Of a stretch of 11,660 bases of DNA, positions 1-7,255 are shown in pieces. This DNA is from PLA5 sp040901705. GTDB lineage: Bacteria > Planctomycetota > Planctomycetia > Pirellulales > PLA5. Each line of letters begins with the position of its first letter. The first letter of the stretch is position 1. The stretch lies in NCBI GenBank assembly GCA_040901705.1, contig JBBDYI010000367.1, positions 1 through 11,660 of the forward strand, in the 5' to 3' direction. The notes under the pieces were generated by a model. It worked only from the letters and a program-made list of their open reading frames with translations, ran no database searches and had not been told where the DNA came from. A program made the translations under genes and the position numbers.

Positions 1-53
1 CGTCGCCGCCTGGATCGCCTTCCGAGCGGCAGGGGTTTTGGGATAGGCTCTTA

Positions 54-77
54 GCCCCCGGTGAATACACCGGGGGC
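54..77 (-). terminator. Perfect 10-bp hairpin downstream of tssG
   Basis: Two perfectly complementary 10-base arms (GCCCCCGGTG at 54-63 and CACCGGGGGC at 68-77) flank an AATA loop. The hairpin begins about 50 bases after the tssG stop codon. No T-run follows on either strand, so it is not a textbook Rho-independent terminator. It could be a Rho-assisted terminator, a 3'-end stabilising structure, or one copy of a dispersed REP-like palindrome. The rest of bases 1-127 shows no credible gene on the minus strand: the one short ATG frame stops inside the hairpin. Confidence 0.45.
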
Positions 78-127
78 AATGCGGCAAACCGCGCGAATGT
101 GACGCATCTTACCGCAACTTTCCGCGG

Positions 128-1306
128 TCAAACATCCTCTAGCCGGAAAATCACGTCCTCGGCGTCGGCGGGCATTTCGCCGGAGCGAATCCACGTGTTC
201 CAGCCCAGCCGGGCCGGGGCCTCGTCATCGCCGCCCAAGCGGCACCACGGCACTTCCTCAGCCCGCAGAACCGGCTGCACGTCGAAATCGAACTGTGGCC
301 CAACGTAGGTCCGGGTAAGCTGGCACAGCGGCCGCAGCATGTCGCCCGACGGCATCAGCCGGCAGAACTCGCGATAGCCGACCGGTCCGACGCGATGGCG
401 GAACTTCGACTGCACGTCCCACACCCGTTCGCCGGCGATGACGTTTGTGCCGAGTTCGCAATTCAGCCCGCGGGGCTGCATCGCGTTCGGGAGCGCCGAC
501 TGGTCGTACGTGGCGAGCATCAGCCACTGGCCCTGAAACTGGCGAACTTCGACGTGCAAGCTGAAGTAGTCGGCGACGATGGCTTCGAGCGAGATGGCGT
601 TTCGAGGATCGTGGGCGAAATGCCCGCCGTAGTAGAGGAGCGTTTCGTCGTCGAACTGCTGCCGATCGCGGAGGCCCTCTGTGCCGAAGCCGACCAGCGA
701 GTAGAGGCACGCCGTGAACGGATCGTCGCGTTCGTCGTGCTGCGGCGCGAGCCGAAACCGCTCGAATCCGATGGGAAAGCGGTATTTCTCCCACGCCCTG
801 TAGAAAAGGGACGCGACGCGGTGATTGAACAGGTCGAGGAAATCGGCGAGCGCGTAGTCCTTGTCTTTGATTCGCTCGATGATGTGCGAGGTGTAATGCT
901 GCGGCAGCACGCCGCTGGGGCCGAACAGGCCGGCGAACGCCACGAACATGTCGAGCGGCGGATCGGCGGATCGGGTGCGGGTGGCACGGATGTCTGTCGC
1001 CGCTTCCGGCGGGGTTGCCGCGGCGCGGGGTTTCGCGATGCGGACGATCTCGGTGGCGGGGAACGCATGGGAGGCCACCGCACGGAACCGAACGACCTCT
1101 TCGCTGGGCGCGAAATCGTGGCCGGGCGGCTTGCGGCGGATTCGCTTCGACGTGTCCGTGGCGGCGACCCGCTCTTCTCCTGGCAATACGCCACACTCGG
1201 CCATGCGAATCATCAGCCGCACGGCTTGGAAGAAGTCGAAGTCGCCGGAATAGTTTCCGAGACGTTCGTTCAGAGGAGCGTTTTCTCGCCGGCTCTCGGA
1301 GCCCAT
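128..1306 (-). CDS. tssG: T6SS baseplate protein TssG (ImpH)
   Basis: TssG is a cytoplasmic baseplate wedge subunit that works with TssE, TssF and TssK to nucleate the T6SS tail. The 392-residue product starts with a family-typical stretch (LNERLGNYSGDFDFFQAVRLM). It also has LFGPSGVLPQHYTSHIIER in the middle, then a segment on the pattern ADFLDLFNHRVASLFYRAW, and LGWNTWI near the C-terminus. The frame is open much further upstream inside tssF. I chose the ATG at 1306 because the recognisable homology begins there and an AAGGA lies 11 bases before it. This gives a 37-base overlap with the end of tssF, which suggests coupled translation. At 392 residues it is somewhat longer than many TssG proteins. 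Part of the excess may be an Ala/Pro/Arg/Thr-rich stretch around residues 92-116. It is the last T6SS gene visible at this edge. Confidence 0.9.
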   Translation of the reverse strand: MGSESRRENAPLNERLGNYSGDFDFFQAVRLMIRMAECGVLPGEERVAATDTSKRIRRKPPGHDFAPSEEVVRFRAVASHAFPATEIVRIAKPRAAATPPEAATDIRATRTRSADPPLDMFVAFAGLFGPSGVLPQHYTSHIIERIKDKDYALADFLDLFNHRVASLFYRAWEKYRFPIGFERFRLAPQHDERDDPFTACLYSLVGFGTEGLRDRQQFDDETLLYYGGHFAHDPRNAISLEAIVADYFSLHVEVRQFQGQWLMLATYDQSALPNAMQPRGLNCELGTNVIAGERVWDVQSKFRHRVGPVGYREFCRLMPSGDMLRPLCQLTRTYVGPQFDFDVQPVLRAEEVPWCRLGGDDEAPARLGWNTWIRSGEMPADAEDVIFRLEDV

Positions 1307-3150
1307 CGCTTGAGGATTCCTTCGCGCTGTCGCGTGGTGGCGACGAATTGGGAGAACGAATTGATCGATGCGTACAGGGCCAGAAAGCGTTCGATCACGG
1401 ATGCGAACAGATACACGCCGTGATCGGCGAACTTGCTTTCGTCGAACGTCAGCGTCACCTCGACGCCGCGGCAGAATCCGCCCGAAACATCGCCGCCGGT
1501 GCGCCCCACCACGCGGCGGCTGAGCACGTTGACGATGCTTTCGATTTCGCTTTTGGCTTTTTCGGAGTCGGTGAAGTCGTAGAGCTTGAGAATCTCGCGC
1601 AGCGCGTCGGCGGCCGGGCTGGCCTTCTTGCCGGCGGCGACCATGCTGTCTTGCACCGAACCCGAACCCGCCACGGCGTCGGTGATCGAGAGATGATTGA
1701 GCGACAAGTGGGACAGCAGCCGCCACATCGCGCCGCGTTGCCGCGCCGGGCGGCGCGTCGGCGTCGGGCCAGCGAGACAGGCGATCGCCGCGATCGGGCC
1801 GCCATCGGTCAGCGTCATCCGCGGCTTGTGCAGCTTGCCGGGCAGATCGCGGTTCAGGCAGGTGGTTTCGACGTCCATGATCCATTCCTGCGGCGCGGCA
1901 GGGTTCATGTCCAAGTCGACCAGCGACAGGTAGATTTCCGTGCCGCGGTCGACCTGGCCCTTGAATCGCTCGCCCGCCCGGCGGCTCGAATGCCAGAACG
2001 CCGTTTGCTTTTTCAAGTCAGCCCCGTGCCGAAACGAATAGAACGGCAGGAACTCGACCACGTCGTCGTCGGGGCTGGTGGCGGCCACGCGATCGACCGA
2101 AAAGATTTCCGTCGCGGTCCGGCGGCGTTCGTCGGCGATGACGTGATACTCCGGCTGCGTGTGCGACAGCTTGATTGGCTCGGCCCGCTTGCGGAACAGA
2201 TTCACCGCGGGCGTGCTGCCGAGGCGAAACGCATCGGCGGTGATGTTCCGCTCCAAATCGCCGAGTGTCTTGTTCAGATAGAAGTAGATTTCCATCTGCT
2301 GGCCGAAGCCCGTCAGCCTCTCTGGCCGCAGTCCGGTGAGGTCGAAGAACATGAACTTCTGCGGAAACGCGAAGTATTCGGTCAGCAAGCGGTATCCGAC
2401 GAACGACCGCACGGGATAGGGGAACAATCCTTCGTCGCGATCGAAGCCGACCGGCCGCAAGGATGCCGGATCGAGCACGAGCGGCTGTTCGTCGTTGGCC
2501 TTTCGGGCGAGCACGATCTGCGTCACGTTGTTCAGCAGCAATTCGTACAGCGGCAGGATGTGCTGGTCCTGACCGTTCAAGAAGAATCGCAGGTGCGAAA
2601 ACTCGAACTGATCGAACGACACGGCTTCGGTCTGGCAGCGAAGCTGAATCCGCACGATCGCCGCCGCTTGCGATGAATAGCGGGTCACGGGCGCCGTGAA
2701 CGGCCGGCCGGAAAACTCGGCCTTGGCCACGTCGATCGGCCACAGCGTCACGGGATAGCACGTCTGAAAGCGGCACGGTTCGCCGTCGATGGGCGGCGTT
2801 TCGAGCATCGATCCCTTGGGAATTGGGTAGCCAGTCGTCGATTCGCCTTCGCTGCGGTCGAGTTGGAATTGAACGACGGCGGCCGACGGAATCGGAGCGA
2901 GGTAGTGCGGGTAGAGCATGCCGAGCAGCGAGTCCGTGATCTCCGGAAAATCGTCGTCGAGCTTGTGGCGGATGCGCGCGGTCAGATAGGCGACCGACTC
3001 GATGAGCCGCGAGACGTGCGGGTCTTCGGTCGACTCGCGGCCCAGGCGCAAGCGCGACGCGATCCGCGGATGCGCCTCGGCGAACTCCGCGCCCATGCGG
3101 CGGAAGTAGCTCAGTTCGCGGTTGTAATACGGCAGCAGTTCGTCGCTCAT
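1270..3150 (-). CDS. tssF: T6SS baseplate protein TssF (ImpG)
   Basis: TssF is the large baseplate wedge protein of the T6SS tail and acts in the cytoplasm in complex with TssG and TssE. The 626-residue product has the usual family length. It opens with the classic TssF N-terminus: MSDELLPYYNRELSYFRRMG, then an AEFAEAHPRIASRL-type stretch. HVSRLIESVAYLTARIRHKL follows, then a DFPEITDSLLGMLYPHY segment that is very typical of the family. The frame also permits an ATG at 3177, nine codons earlier and overlapping tssE. I chose 3150 because homology starts exactly there and a GGGAGA lies about 9 bases upstream. The gene begins 16 bases after the tssE stop and overlaps tssG by 37 bases, so tssE-F-G look like one translationally linked block. 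Confidence 0.94.
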   Translation of the reverse strand: MSDELLPYYNRELSYFRRMGAEFAEAHPRIASRLRLGRESTEDPHVSRLIESVAYLTARIRHKLDDDFPEITDSLLGMLYPHYLAPIPSAAVVQFQLDRSEGESTTGYPIPKGSMLETPPIDGEPCRFQTCYPVTLWPIDVAKAEFSGRPFTAPVTRYSSQAAAIVRIQLRCQTEAVSFDQFEFSHLRFFLNGQDQHILPLYELLLNNVTQIVLARKANDEQPLVLDPASLRPVGFDRDEGLFPYPVRSFVGYRLLTEYFAFPQKFMFFDLTGLRPERLTGFGQQMEIYFYLNKTLGDLERNITADAFRLGSTPAVNLFRKRAEPIKLSHTQPEYHVIADERRRTATEIFSVDRVAATSPDDDVVEFLPFYSFRHGADLKKQTAFWHSSRRAGERFKGQVDRGTEIYLSLVDLDMNPAAPQEWIMDVETTCLNRDLPGKLHKPRMTLTDGGPIAAIACLAGPTPTRRPARQRGAMWRLLSHLSLNHLSITDAVAGSGSVQDSMVAAGKKASPAADALREILKLYDFTDSEKAKSEIESIVNVLSRRVVGRTGGDVSGGFCRGVEVTLTFDESKFADHGVYLFASVIERFLALYASINSFSQFVATTRQREGILKRWAPRAGEKTLL

Positions 3151-3166
3151 TCGATACGGTCTCCCA

Positions 3167-3670
3167 TCAGACGCCATCTCCGCCGGGCGTGCCCACGCGA
3201 AAGTTTCCCGAACTCGGCTCGAGCGCCGAATCGAACACGACCAGTTCCGGGTCGGGATCGGCCTGCAACATGGCGTCGATGCGGAATCGCATCGTGCGGT
3301 CTTCGCGCTCGGAGCTGTCCAGGAGTTCGACCTTCACGCGTTTGAGCCGCGGTTCGCAGCGGCGGATCGTTTCTTGAATGATTCGCACGAAGTCGTCGCG
3401 ACTGCCGGCCGAGCCGAGGTTCGCGCCGGTGAAATCGGGAATGCCGTAGTTGACGATCGACGTGTCGAGTTCCTTCATTTCGGCCGGCCAGCCGATCGCC
3501 CTCCAGCGCGTGTTGAGCAGGTTTTCCAAGTCTCGGCGGACCGATTGTTTGAGGTTGCGCAATTGCTGGGCGAGGCTCCGCGGCTGCTCTTTGAGCGCGC
3601 CGGGATCTTCGTCGATCAAGCGATCGAGCAAAGAAGGCAACAGCGGATCGGTTGGTTCGGCTTTCGCCAC
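3167..3670 (-). CDS. tssE: T6SS baseplate protein TssE (gp25-like, ImpF)
   Basis: TssE is the homologue of the phage T4 wedge protein gp25. It sits at the baseplate and initiates sheath polymerisation. The 167-residue product is of normal length. The N-terminal PLLPSLLDRLIDEDP and the central VNYGIPDFTG followed by RCEPRLKRVKVEL are hallmarks of the GPW/gp25 family (roughly residues 35-145). The only plausible start is a GTG at 3670, because no other in-frame start fits the conserved N-terminus. No Shine-Dalgarno sequence precedes it. The bases immediately upstream are a C-rich repeat (CCCCAGCCCC type) that runs right up to the start codon. Translation may therefore be leaderless-like, inefficient, or dependent on a fold of the repeat. 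tssF starts just downstream. Confidence 0.92.
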   Translation of the reverse strand: MAKAEPTDPLLPSLLDRLIDEDPGALKEQPRSLAQQLRNLKQSVRRDLENLLNTRWRAIGWPAEMKELDTSIVNYGIPDFTGANLGSAGSRDDFVRIIQETIRRCEPRLKRVKVELLDSSEREDRTMRFRIDAMLQADPDPELVVFDSALEPSSGNFRVGTPGGDGV

Positions 3671-3720
3671 GGGAGCAGGGGCTGGAGGTTCGGGGCTGGG
3701 GACTGGAGATCGGATGTTGG
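3671..3720. repeat. G-rich 'GGGGCTGG' intergenic repeat abutting tssE
   Basis: On the plus strand this is almost pure G with CTGG and CAGG interruptions. GGGGCTGG occurs at 3678-3685 and 3692-3699, followed by GGACTGGAG. On the tssE-coding strand it reads as C-rich (CCAGTCCCCAGCCCC). It resembles a dispersed planctomycete-type intergenic repeat as I remember such elements. No second, inverted arm is visible, so it may be a partial copy. It occupies the place where the tssE ribosome-binding site would be expected. Confidence 0.5.
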
Positions 3721-3729
3721 AATTTAGCG

Positions 3730-3882
3730 TCAGTCGCGCCGAATTAAGAGCAAGTTGCCCATGGCGATAGCGAGTATCGCCAGCATGTCGCCGCTATAGG
3801 CGAATCGAACCGCAACGAAGGGAGCCGTCAGCACTCCGAACAGGAAGAGTCATATTGCCAGGAGGATCGTCTCAAGATTCAT
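3730..3882 (-). pseudogene. Small membrane-protein ORF interrupted by in-frame TGA
   Basis: From the ATG at 3882, about 21 bases after the DUF1328 stop, the frame reads MNLETILLAI, then TGA at 3852-3850. It continues for 39 strongly hydrophobic codons to a second TGA at 3730. The continuation (LFLFGVLTAPFVAVRFAYSG, then DMLAILAIAMGNLLLIRRD) looks like two membrane helices. If the TGA were TGG (Trp), the product would be a coherent 50-residue membrane protein. I do not recognise the family. No good ribosome-binding site precedes the ATG. A shorter product from the GTG at 3834 is possible. A nonsense mutation or a sequencing error is likelier than recoding. The remaining bases from 3721 to 3903 show nothing else. 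Confidence 0.4.
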
Positions 3883-3903
3883 GGGAAACTTAATGCCACA
3901 CGC

Positions 3904-4074
3904 CTATTGGATGTTTGGGCCACGACGCCCCATGACGAGCGACACCACGAACAGGACGAGGAACACGAAGAACAACACCTTCGCAATCCACATTGCCAGA
4001 CCTTGCAGCCCCCAAAAGCCGAAGACGCCAGCGATGAGCGCCACAATCAAGAATACCAACGCCCAACGTAACAT
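3904..4074 (-). CDS. DUF1328 (YtjA-like) small membrane protein
   Basis: The 56-residue product MLRWALVFLIVALIAGVFGF, with a second hydrophobic stretch ending in FVFLVLFVVSLVMGRRG, is a clear member of the DUF1328/YtjA family. These are tiny inner-membrane proteins with two helices (about residues 4-22 and 28-48) and a short polar C-terminus. Their function is unknown; they are often considered stress-related. The frame extends upstream, but I chose the ATG at 4074 because the family begins with MLRWA and AAGGA is placed 8 bases before it. This is not a T6SS component. With the broken ORF beside it, it is an insertion into an otherwise imp-ordered cluster, between impE and tssE. The 132-base gap to impE leaves room for its own promoter, but I see no convincing one. 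Confidence 0.85.
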   Translation of the reverse strand: MLRWALVFLIVALIAGVFGFWGLQGLAMWIAKVLFFVFLVLFVVSLVMGRRGPNIQ

Positions 4075-4206
4075 AACGGTTTTCCTTGCTTGAGAACGTG
4101 CAGCGTGGCGGAACGATGTGAGGCCCACCACGCAACGGAGAAGCAATCGGTGGTAATCGCTCTGCGGTATTCACACCGTGGTAAAATAATCGACTAACCA
4201 CCAATT

Positions 4207-5001
4207 TTACGCTCCGGCGAACTCGATCGTTTCTACGTCCAGCAGCGATCGGTCGTCCTCGCCGATGAGCCACATTCGCTGGCCGATGCCGCGGACGAGC
4301 GATTCGCTCTCGCCGCGCCACTCGGTGCCGCGGCCCATGCGGAGCGCGGTGTCCGTTTCCTTGTGCGAGTTGACGTAGAGGACGGGAATGAACACCTCGC
4401 CGTCCGGCCCGCCGCGGACTTCCATGTGGGTCGGTCGCCACAGCAGATCGAATGGCGTTTCGACCGGACGCATTTCGATGCGATCGATGCGTTCCCAAGG
4501 GATCCAAAAGTATTTGCCGTTGCTGGTGAGCACTTCGCAGACCGGGCCGACTAGGTCGTCCAAATCGCGAATGTCTTCGAACGCCTTACCGTCGCACGTG
4601 CCCGCGACCGGCGTTTGCTGCTCCTGAGCCTGGCGAATCAACTCGACCGCCTGGGTCGTTTCGCCCTTGCGGATCAGCAGGGATGCCTCCAGATGCAGCC
4701 GCACGACCGGCGACGGCTCGGCGATGATCTCGGGCACGCGGCCTTCGTCGAAAAACTGACGCCGCCACTGCTCGGCGCGGACGAGATGCCGCAACATGCC
4801 GATCACGATCAGGCGGCCTTTGTCCTGCATGGCAATGGCGTCGAGATGCGTGTCGGCGCGCTCCATATCGCCGGCGAAACAGAGCATCTGGGCGAGCGCG
4901 TAGCGCGCGTCGAGGTCGGTCGGCTTCTGCTTGACGGCGGCAATCGCGGCATCGACCGCCTCGGTCAATTTGCCCTCGCGAAACAGTTCAGCGGCGCTCA
5001 T
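4207..5001 (-). CDS. tagJ: T6SS accessory protein TagJ (ImpE/SciE family)
   Basis: TagJ/ImpE (HsiE1 in Pseudomonas) is a cytoplasmic accessory protein known to bind the N-terminal helix of TssB and to associate with the sheath. The 264-residue product has normal family length. Residues 1 to about 125 form a TPR-like helical region (AAELFREGKLTEAVDAAIAA, then ARYALAQMLCFAGDMERADT). The C-terminal half carries the family hallmarks: KYFWIPWERIDRIEM, FDLLWRPTHMEVRGGPDGEV and FIPVLYVNSH. The ATG at 5001 is preceded by GAAAGG six bases upstream, which supports the start. TagJ occurs in only some T6SS clusters. Its position after the two tssC genes and before tssE matches impE of imp-type clusters. 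I name it tagJ by family. Binding to this particular TssB is inferred. Confidence 0.9.
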   Translation of the reverse strand: MSAAELFREGKLTEAVDAAIAAVKQKPTDLDARYALAQMLCFAGDMERADTHLDAIAMQDKGRLIVIGMLRHLVRAEQWRRQFFDEGRVPEIIAEPSPVVRLHLEASLLIRKGETTQAVELIRQAQEQQTPVAGTCDGKAFEDIRDLDDLVGPVCEVLTSNGKYFWIPWERIDRIEMRPVETPFDLLWRPTHMEVRGGPDGEVFIPVLYVNSHKETDTALRMGRGTEWRGESESLVRGIGQRMWLIGEDDRSLLDVETIEFAGA

Positions 5002-5059
5002 GGGAAACCTTTCGGATTACTGTTTGAAATCGTGATACCAAGGCAGCCGGCAGCCCGCG

Positions 5060-5249
5060 GCCGCAATATAAGAAAACAAGTCGGTTCGTTTCTTAACGCA
5101 GAGGACGTGGAGGTTTCGCAGAGGGGCGCGGAGAAGAAGATGAATTGTCGCCGCCGCGTGCCAAGCGACGAAACCGACTACTCTGCGTCCTCTGCGCGAA
5201 CTCTGCGGCCTCTGCGTTAAAAAATGATCGATTCGTTTTCGATTGCGGC
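5060..5249. repeat. Long imperfect palindrome, copy 1 (CGCAGAGG family)
   Basis: This element fills most of the 324-base gap between tagJ and the tssC paralogue. The inner left arm from 5093 reads TTAACGCAGAGGACG and continues with CGCAGAGG units. The inner right arm, ending near 5224, reads CTGCGTCCTCTGCG and CCTCTGCGTTAA. Pairing continues outward: GAAAAC (5072-5077) with GTTTTC (5235-5240), and GCCGCAAT (5060-5067) with ATTGCGGC (5242-5249). The arms flank about 45 unrelated bases. A second copy lies at 7009-7229. It could be a MITE-like element, a REP-type palindrome, or an RNA structure in the operon transcript. No gene is visible in the gap. Confidence 0.75.
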
Positions 5250-5325
5250 AAATACCTGCTCGTTGGCTCCAAAACATGCTGCAATTCGCCCGGCGGCTCT
5301 TTTTTAGCACATTCTGCGATTGGCG

Positions 5326-6960
5326 TCACTTCGGCGACGTTGCTGGGAATTCAGTTACGAGTTTTACGTTGGCCGTCAGTTCGTCGAGTTGGAAGTGCGG
5401 CCAGAGCAAGACGTCGGTGAGGAAGTGGCCGGGTTTGCCGGGGTGATCGCGGACCAGCACTTTGGCCGAGCGGAGCGGGAATTTGGCCTTCACCTCGGCC
5501 GACACGCCCGACCCCGGCGCGACGTATTGCTGGAGCCACGAATGTAGGAACGTCTGCAGCGCCTGCGCGTCGGCGAACGAACCGACCTTGTCGCGGGCGA
5601 TGACCTTGATGTAGTGGGCGAACCGCGCCGAGCAGAACATGTATTGGAGCATCGCCGACATGCGGGCGTTGGTGGTGGCCAGCACCGTGTCGTACTTTTC
5701 CGGCTTCTGGATCGACTGGTTGGCGTAGAACACGGCGAATTCGGTGTCGTGGCAATGCGAAAGCGGAATGAAGCCGAGTTCGGAAAGCTCTTTTTCCTGG
5801 TCGTCGGTGAGCATCACGTCGACGGAGCATTTCGGGGCCACGCCGCGGCGGTCGGTGTGGAAGCTGTGGACCGGCAAACCGGACACGAGGCCCCCTTCCT
5901 CCATGCCGCGCTGGACGCCGCGAATGTCGGCGAACCACTTGCAGTTGGCGAACGCGCGGATCAGCACGCCGCCCAGGGCAAAGGCCGCGTTGCCCCAGAG
6001 ATAATTCGACCGCCGCACGACGTCCTCGCGAAATACGAAACCATCGCCGCGTGGCTCGTCTTGGTACGGCAGCCGCATCAGAATCCGCGGCATCGTCAAG
6101 CCGACGAAACGGGCGTCGTCGTCGTGGCGGAGGGTCCGCCAGGGCAGATACTCGAGATTCTGCGACTCGAACAGCCGTCCGACGTTCGGCGACCGCTCGA
6201 ACGGCTCGAACGACTCGATGCCGAACATCGACGGGTGGACGCCGGCGACGAACGGAGCGAACGCGCTGGCCGCCACTTGGGCGATTGCCCGCAGTGTGGC
6301 GACGTCGTCGACGGGATGGTCCTTCGACAGGCGGTGGCGGATTTCGTAATCGCCGATGAGGACGGTGTAGGGCGTGCCGCCGGCGGTGCCGAATTCGGCT
6401 TCGTACACTTTGCGGAAGAGGGCGCTTTGGTCGAATTCGATCGCCAAATCCGCGTCGCGGGCGATTTCGCGCCAGGTGACGTGCAACACGCGAATTTGCA
6501 TGTTCTCGACGCCGTCGGCCTGATTGACGAGATAGCGCAGGCCGCGCCACGCGGATTCGATCTGCTGAAACCGCGGGTGGTGCAGGATGGCGTTCACCTG
6601 CCGGCCGAGCAGCTCGTCGATGAAGGCCCGATCGCGGTTGAGGGCCATCGCGACGTCGCGGCGAGTGCGGGGCGGGCGACGCGACGAGCGATGGGCCAGC
6701 CAAAGGGCGAGCGCTTCGAGCGGCGATTTCGCCGCAAGAAAATCGTCGAGCCAGTCCGCGGCGGTCGCGGTCGAATCATGCGATTGCTGCGCAGCCGCGG
6801 TTTCGCCGGTGGTGTCACTCGTGGTAGCCGCCGTTGCGTTCTCCGGCGTCTGCGCAAGCACGGCATCGAGCAGCGCTCCAATCGGCTTGCGGCCGTGGCG
6901 CCCGCGCTCCGAGGTCGCGTCGTCTTTGGCGTCGATCGTGTCAGGCGGAACCGTGGTCAT
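5326..6960 (-). CDS. Second TssC-like sheath protein (ImpD type, TssC paralogue)
   Basis: The 544-residue product is a paralogue of the neighbouring TssC, the large subunit of the contractile sheath. Shared landmarks are HHPRFQQIESAWRGLRYLV (from about residue 127), FDQSALFRKVYEAEFGTAGG, VAASAFAPFV, RFAHYIKVIARDKVG and the C-terminal PHFQLDELTANVKLVTEFP. Relative to TssC it has roughly 40 extra N-terminal residues. These include a Thr/Ala-rich low-complexity stretch (about 40-68) and a WLDDFLAAKSPLEALALWL motif (70-88). Imp-type clusters carry such a second gene (impD, or tssC40/tssC41 in Agrobacterium as I recall). The ATG at 6960 lacks a clear ribosome-binding site. The gene is separated from tssC by 362 bases, so its dosage may differ. 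Whether it co-assembles with TssC or forms a specialised baseplate-proximal layer cannot be told from sequence. Confidence 0.92.
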   Translation of the reverse strand: MTTVPPDTIDAKDDATSERGRHGRKPIGALLDAVLAQTPENATAATTSDTTGETAAAQQSHDSTATAADWLDDFLAAKSPLEALALWLAHRSSRRPPRTRRDVAMALNRDRAFIDELLGRQVNAILHHPRFQQIESAWRGLRYLVNQADGVENMQIRVLHVTWREIARDADLAIEFDQSALFRKVYEAEFGTAGGTPYTVLIGDYEIRHRLSKDHPVDDVATLRAIAQVAASAFAPFVAGVHPSMFGIESFEPFERSPNVGRLFESQNLEYLPWRTLRHDDDARFVGLTMPRILMRLPYQDEPRGDGFVFREDVVRRSNYLWGNAAFALGGVLIRAFANCKWFADIRGVQRGMEEGGLVSGLPVHSFHTDRRGVAPKCSVDVMLTDDQEKELSELGFIPLSHCHDTEFAVFYANQSIQKPEKYDTVLATTNARMSAMLQYMFCSARFAHYIKVIARDKVGSFADAQALQTFLHSWLQQYVAPGSGVSAEVKAKFPLRSAKVLVRDHPGKPGHFLTDVLLWPHFQLDELTANVKLVTEFPATSPK

Positions 6961-7008
6961 TCGTCTGAGCTACGCGGGAATTGATCGCTCCCAAGGGCGA
7001 TCGTGGTC

Positions 7009-7229
7009 CAACGTGAGACGAAGCGATTCCGTTAAACGCAGAGGACGCGGAGGACGCAGAGGCATCGCAGAGTTGTTTGCTTGACATGCGATCGACTCTC
7101 AACGGGATGCAGACGTTTCGGCATGTTGCCGCGTCTTCGAAAGGCGGTGCAACTCCCCGTGGAATTCGCTGCGTTCCCTCTGCGTCCTCTGCGTCCTCTG
7201 CGTTAAAAAAACAACTCGAATGCACGTTG
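7009..7229. repeat. Long imperfect palindrome, copy 2 (CGCAGAGG family)
   Basis: The inner left arm (7032-7072) contains AACGCAGAGGACGC followed by GGACGCAGAGG. The inner right arm (about 7165-7210) contains its near-exact reverse complement, with CCTCTGCGTCCTCTGCGT and GTTAAAAAA. The outer arms CAACGTG (7009-7015) and CACGTTG (7223-7229) also pair. About 90 bases lie between the inner arms. It is the same family as the element at 5060-5249, but the spacer and outer arms are unrelated to that copy. It sits in the 362-base gap between tssC and its paralogue. Apart from the stem-loop at 7256-7286, that gap holds no gene I can support. Confidence 0.75.
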
Positions 7230-7255
7230 AACGAAAACTTTAACCCGACAAGCAA

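Noticed and set aside
1307..1885. Longer tssG start deep inside tssF
   Set aside because: The frame is open upstream, but the added 193 residues are Arg-rich shadow sequence. TssG homology begins at the ATG at 1306.
395..2676. Long plus-strand frames (395-1423 and 1015-2676) opposite tssG and tssF
   Set aside because: They lie antisense to genes with clear family motifs. Their translations are rich in Arg, Gly and Ala without recognisable domains, as expected for shadow frames in GC-rich DNA.
3850..3852. Selenocysteine or other TGA recoding in the small membrane ORF
   Set aside because: I see no evident stem-loop of SECIS type just after the TGA and no selenoprotein family match. A nonsense mutation or sequencing error explains it more simply.
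4075..4507. Upstream extensions and overlapping minus frames around the DUF1328 gene (up to 205 codons)
   Set aside because: DUF1328 proteins begin with MLRWA, which coincides with the ATG at 4074 and its good ribosome-binding site. The longer frame is a shadow overlapping tagJ.
5614..6984. 456-codon plus-strand frame opposite the tssC paralogue
   Set aside because: It is an antisense shadow of a certain T6SS gene. The His/Glu/Val/Gly-rich low-complexity composition and lack of motifs argue against a real product.
5060..7229. CRISPR array from the repeated CGCAGAGG units
   Set aside because: The units are short and arranged as two inverted arms, with no regular repeat-spacer periodicity and no cas genes.
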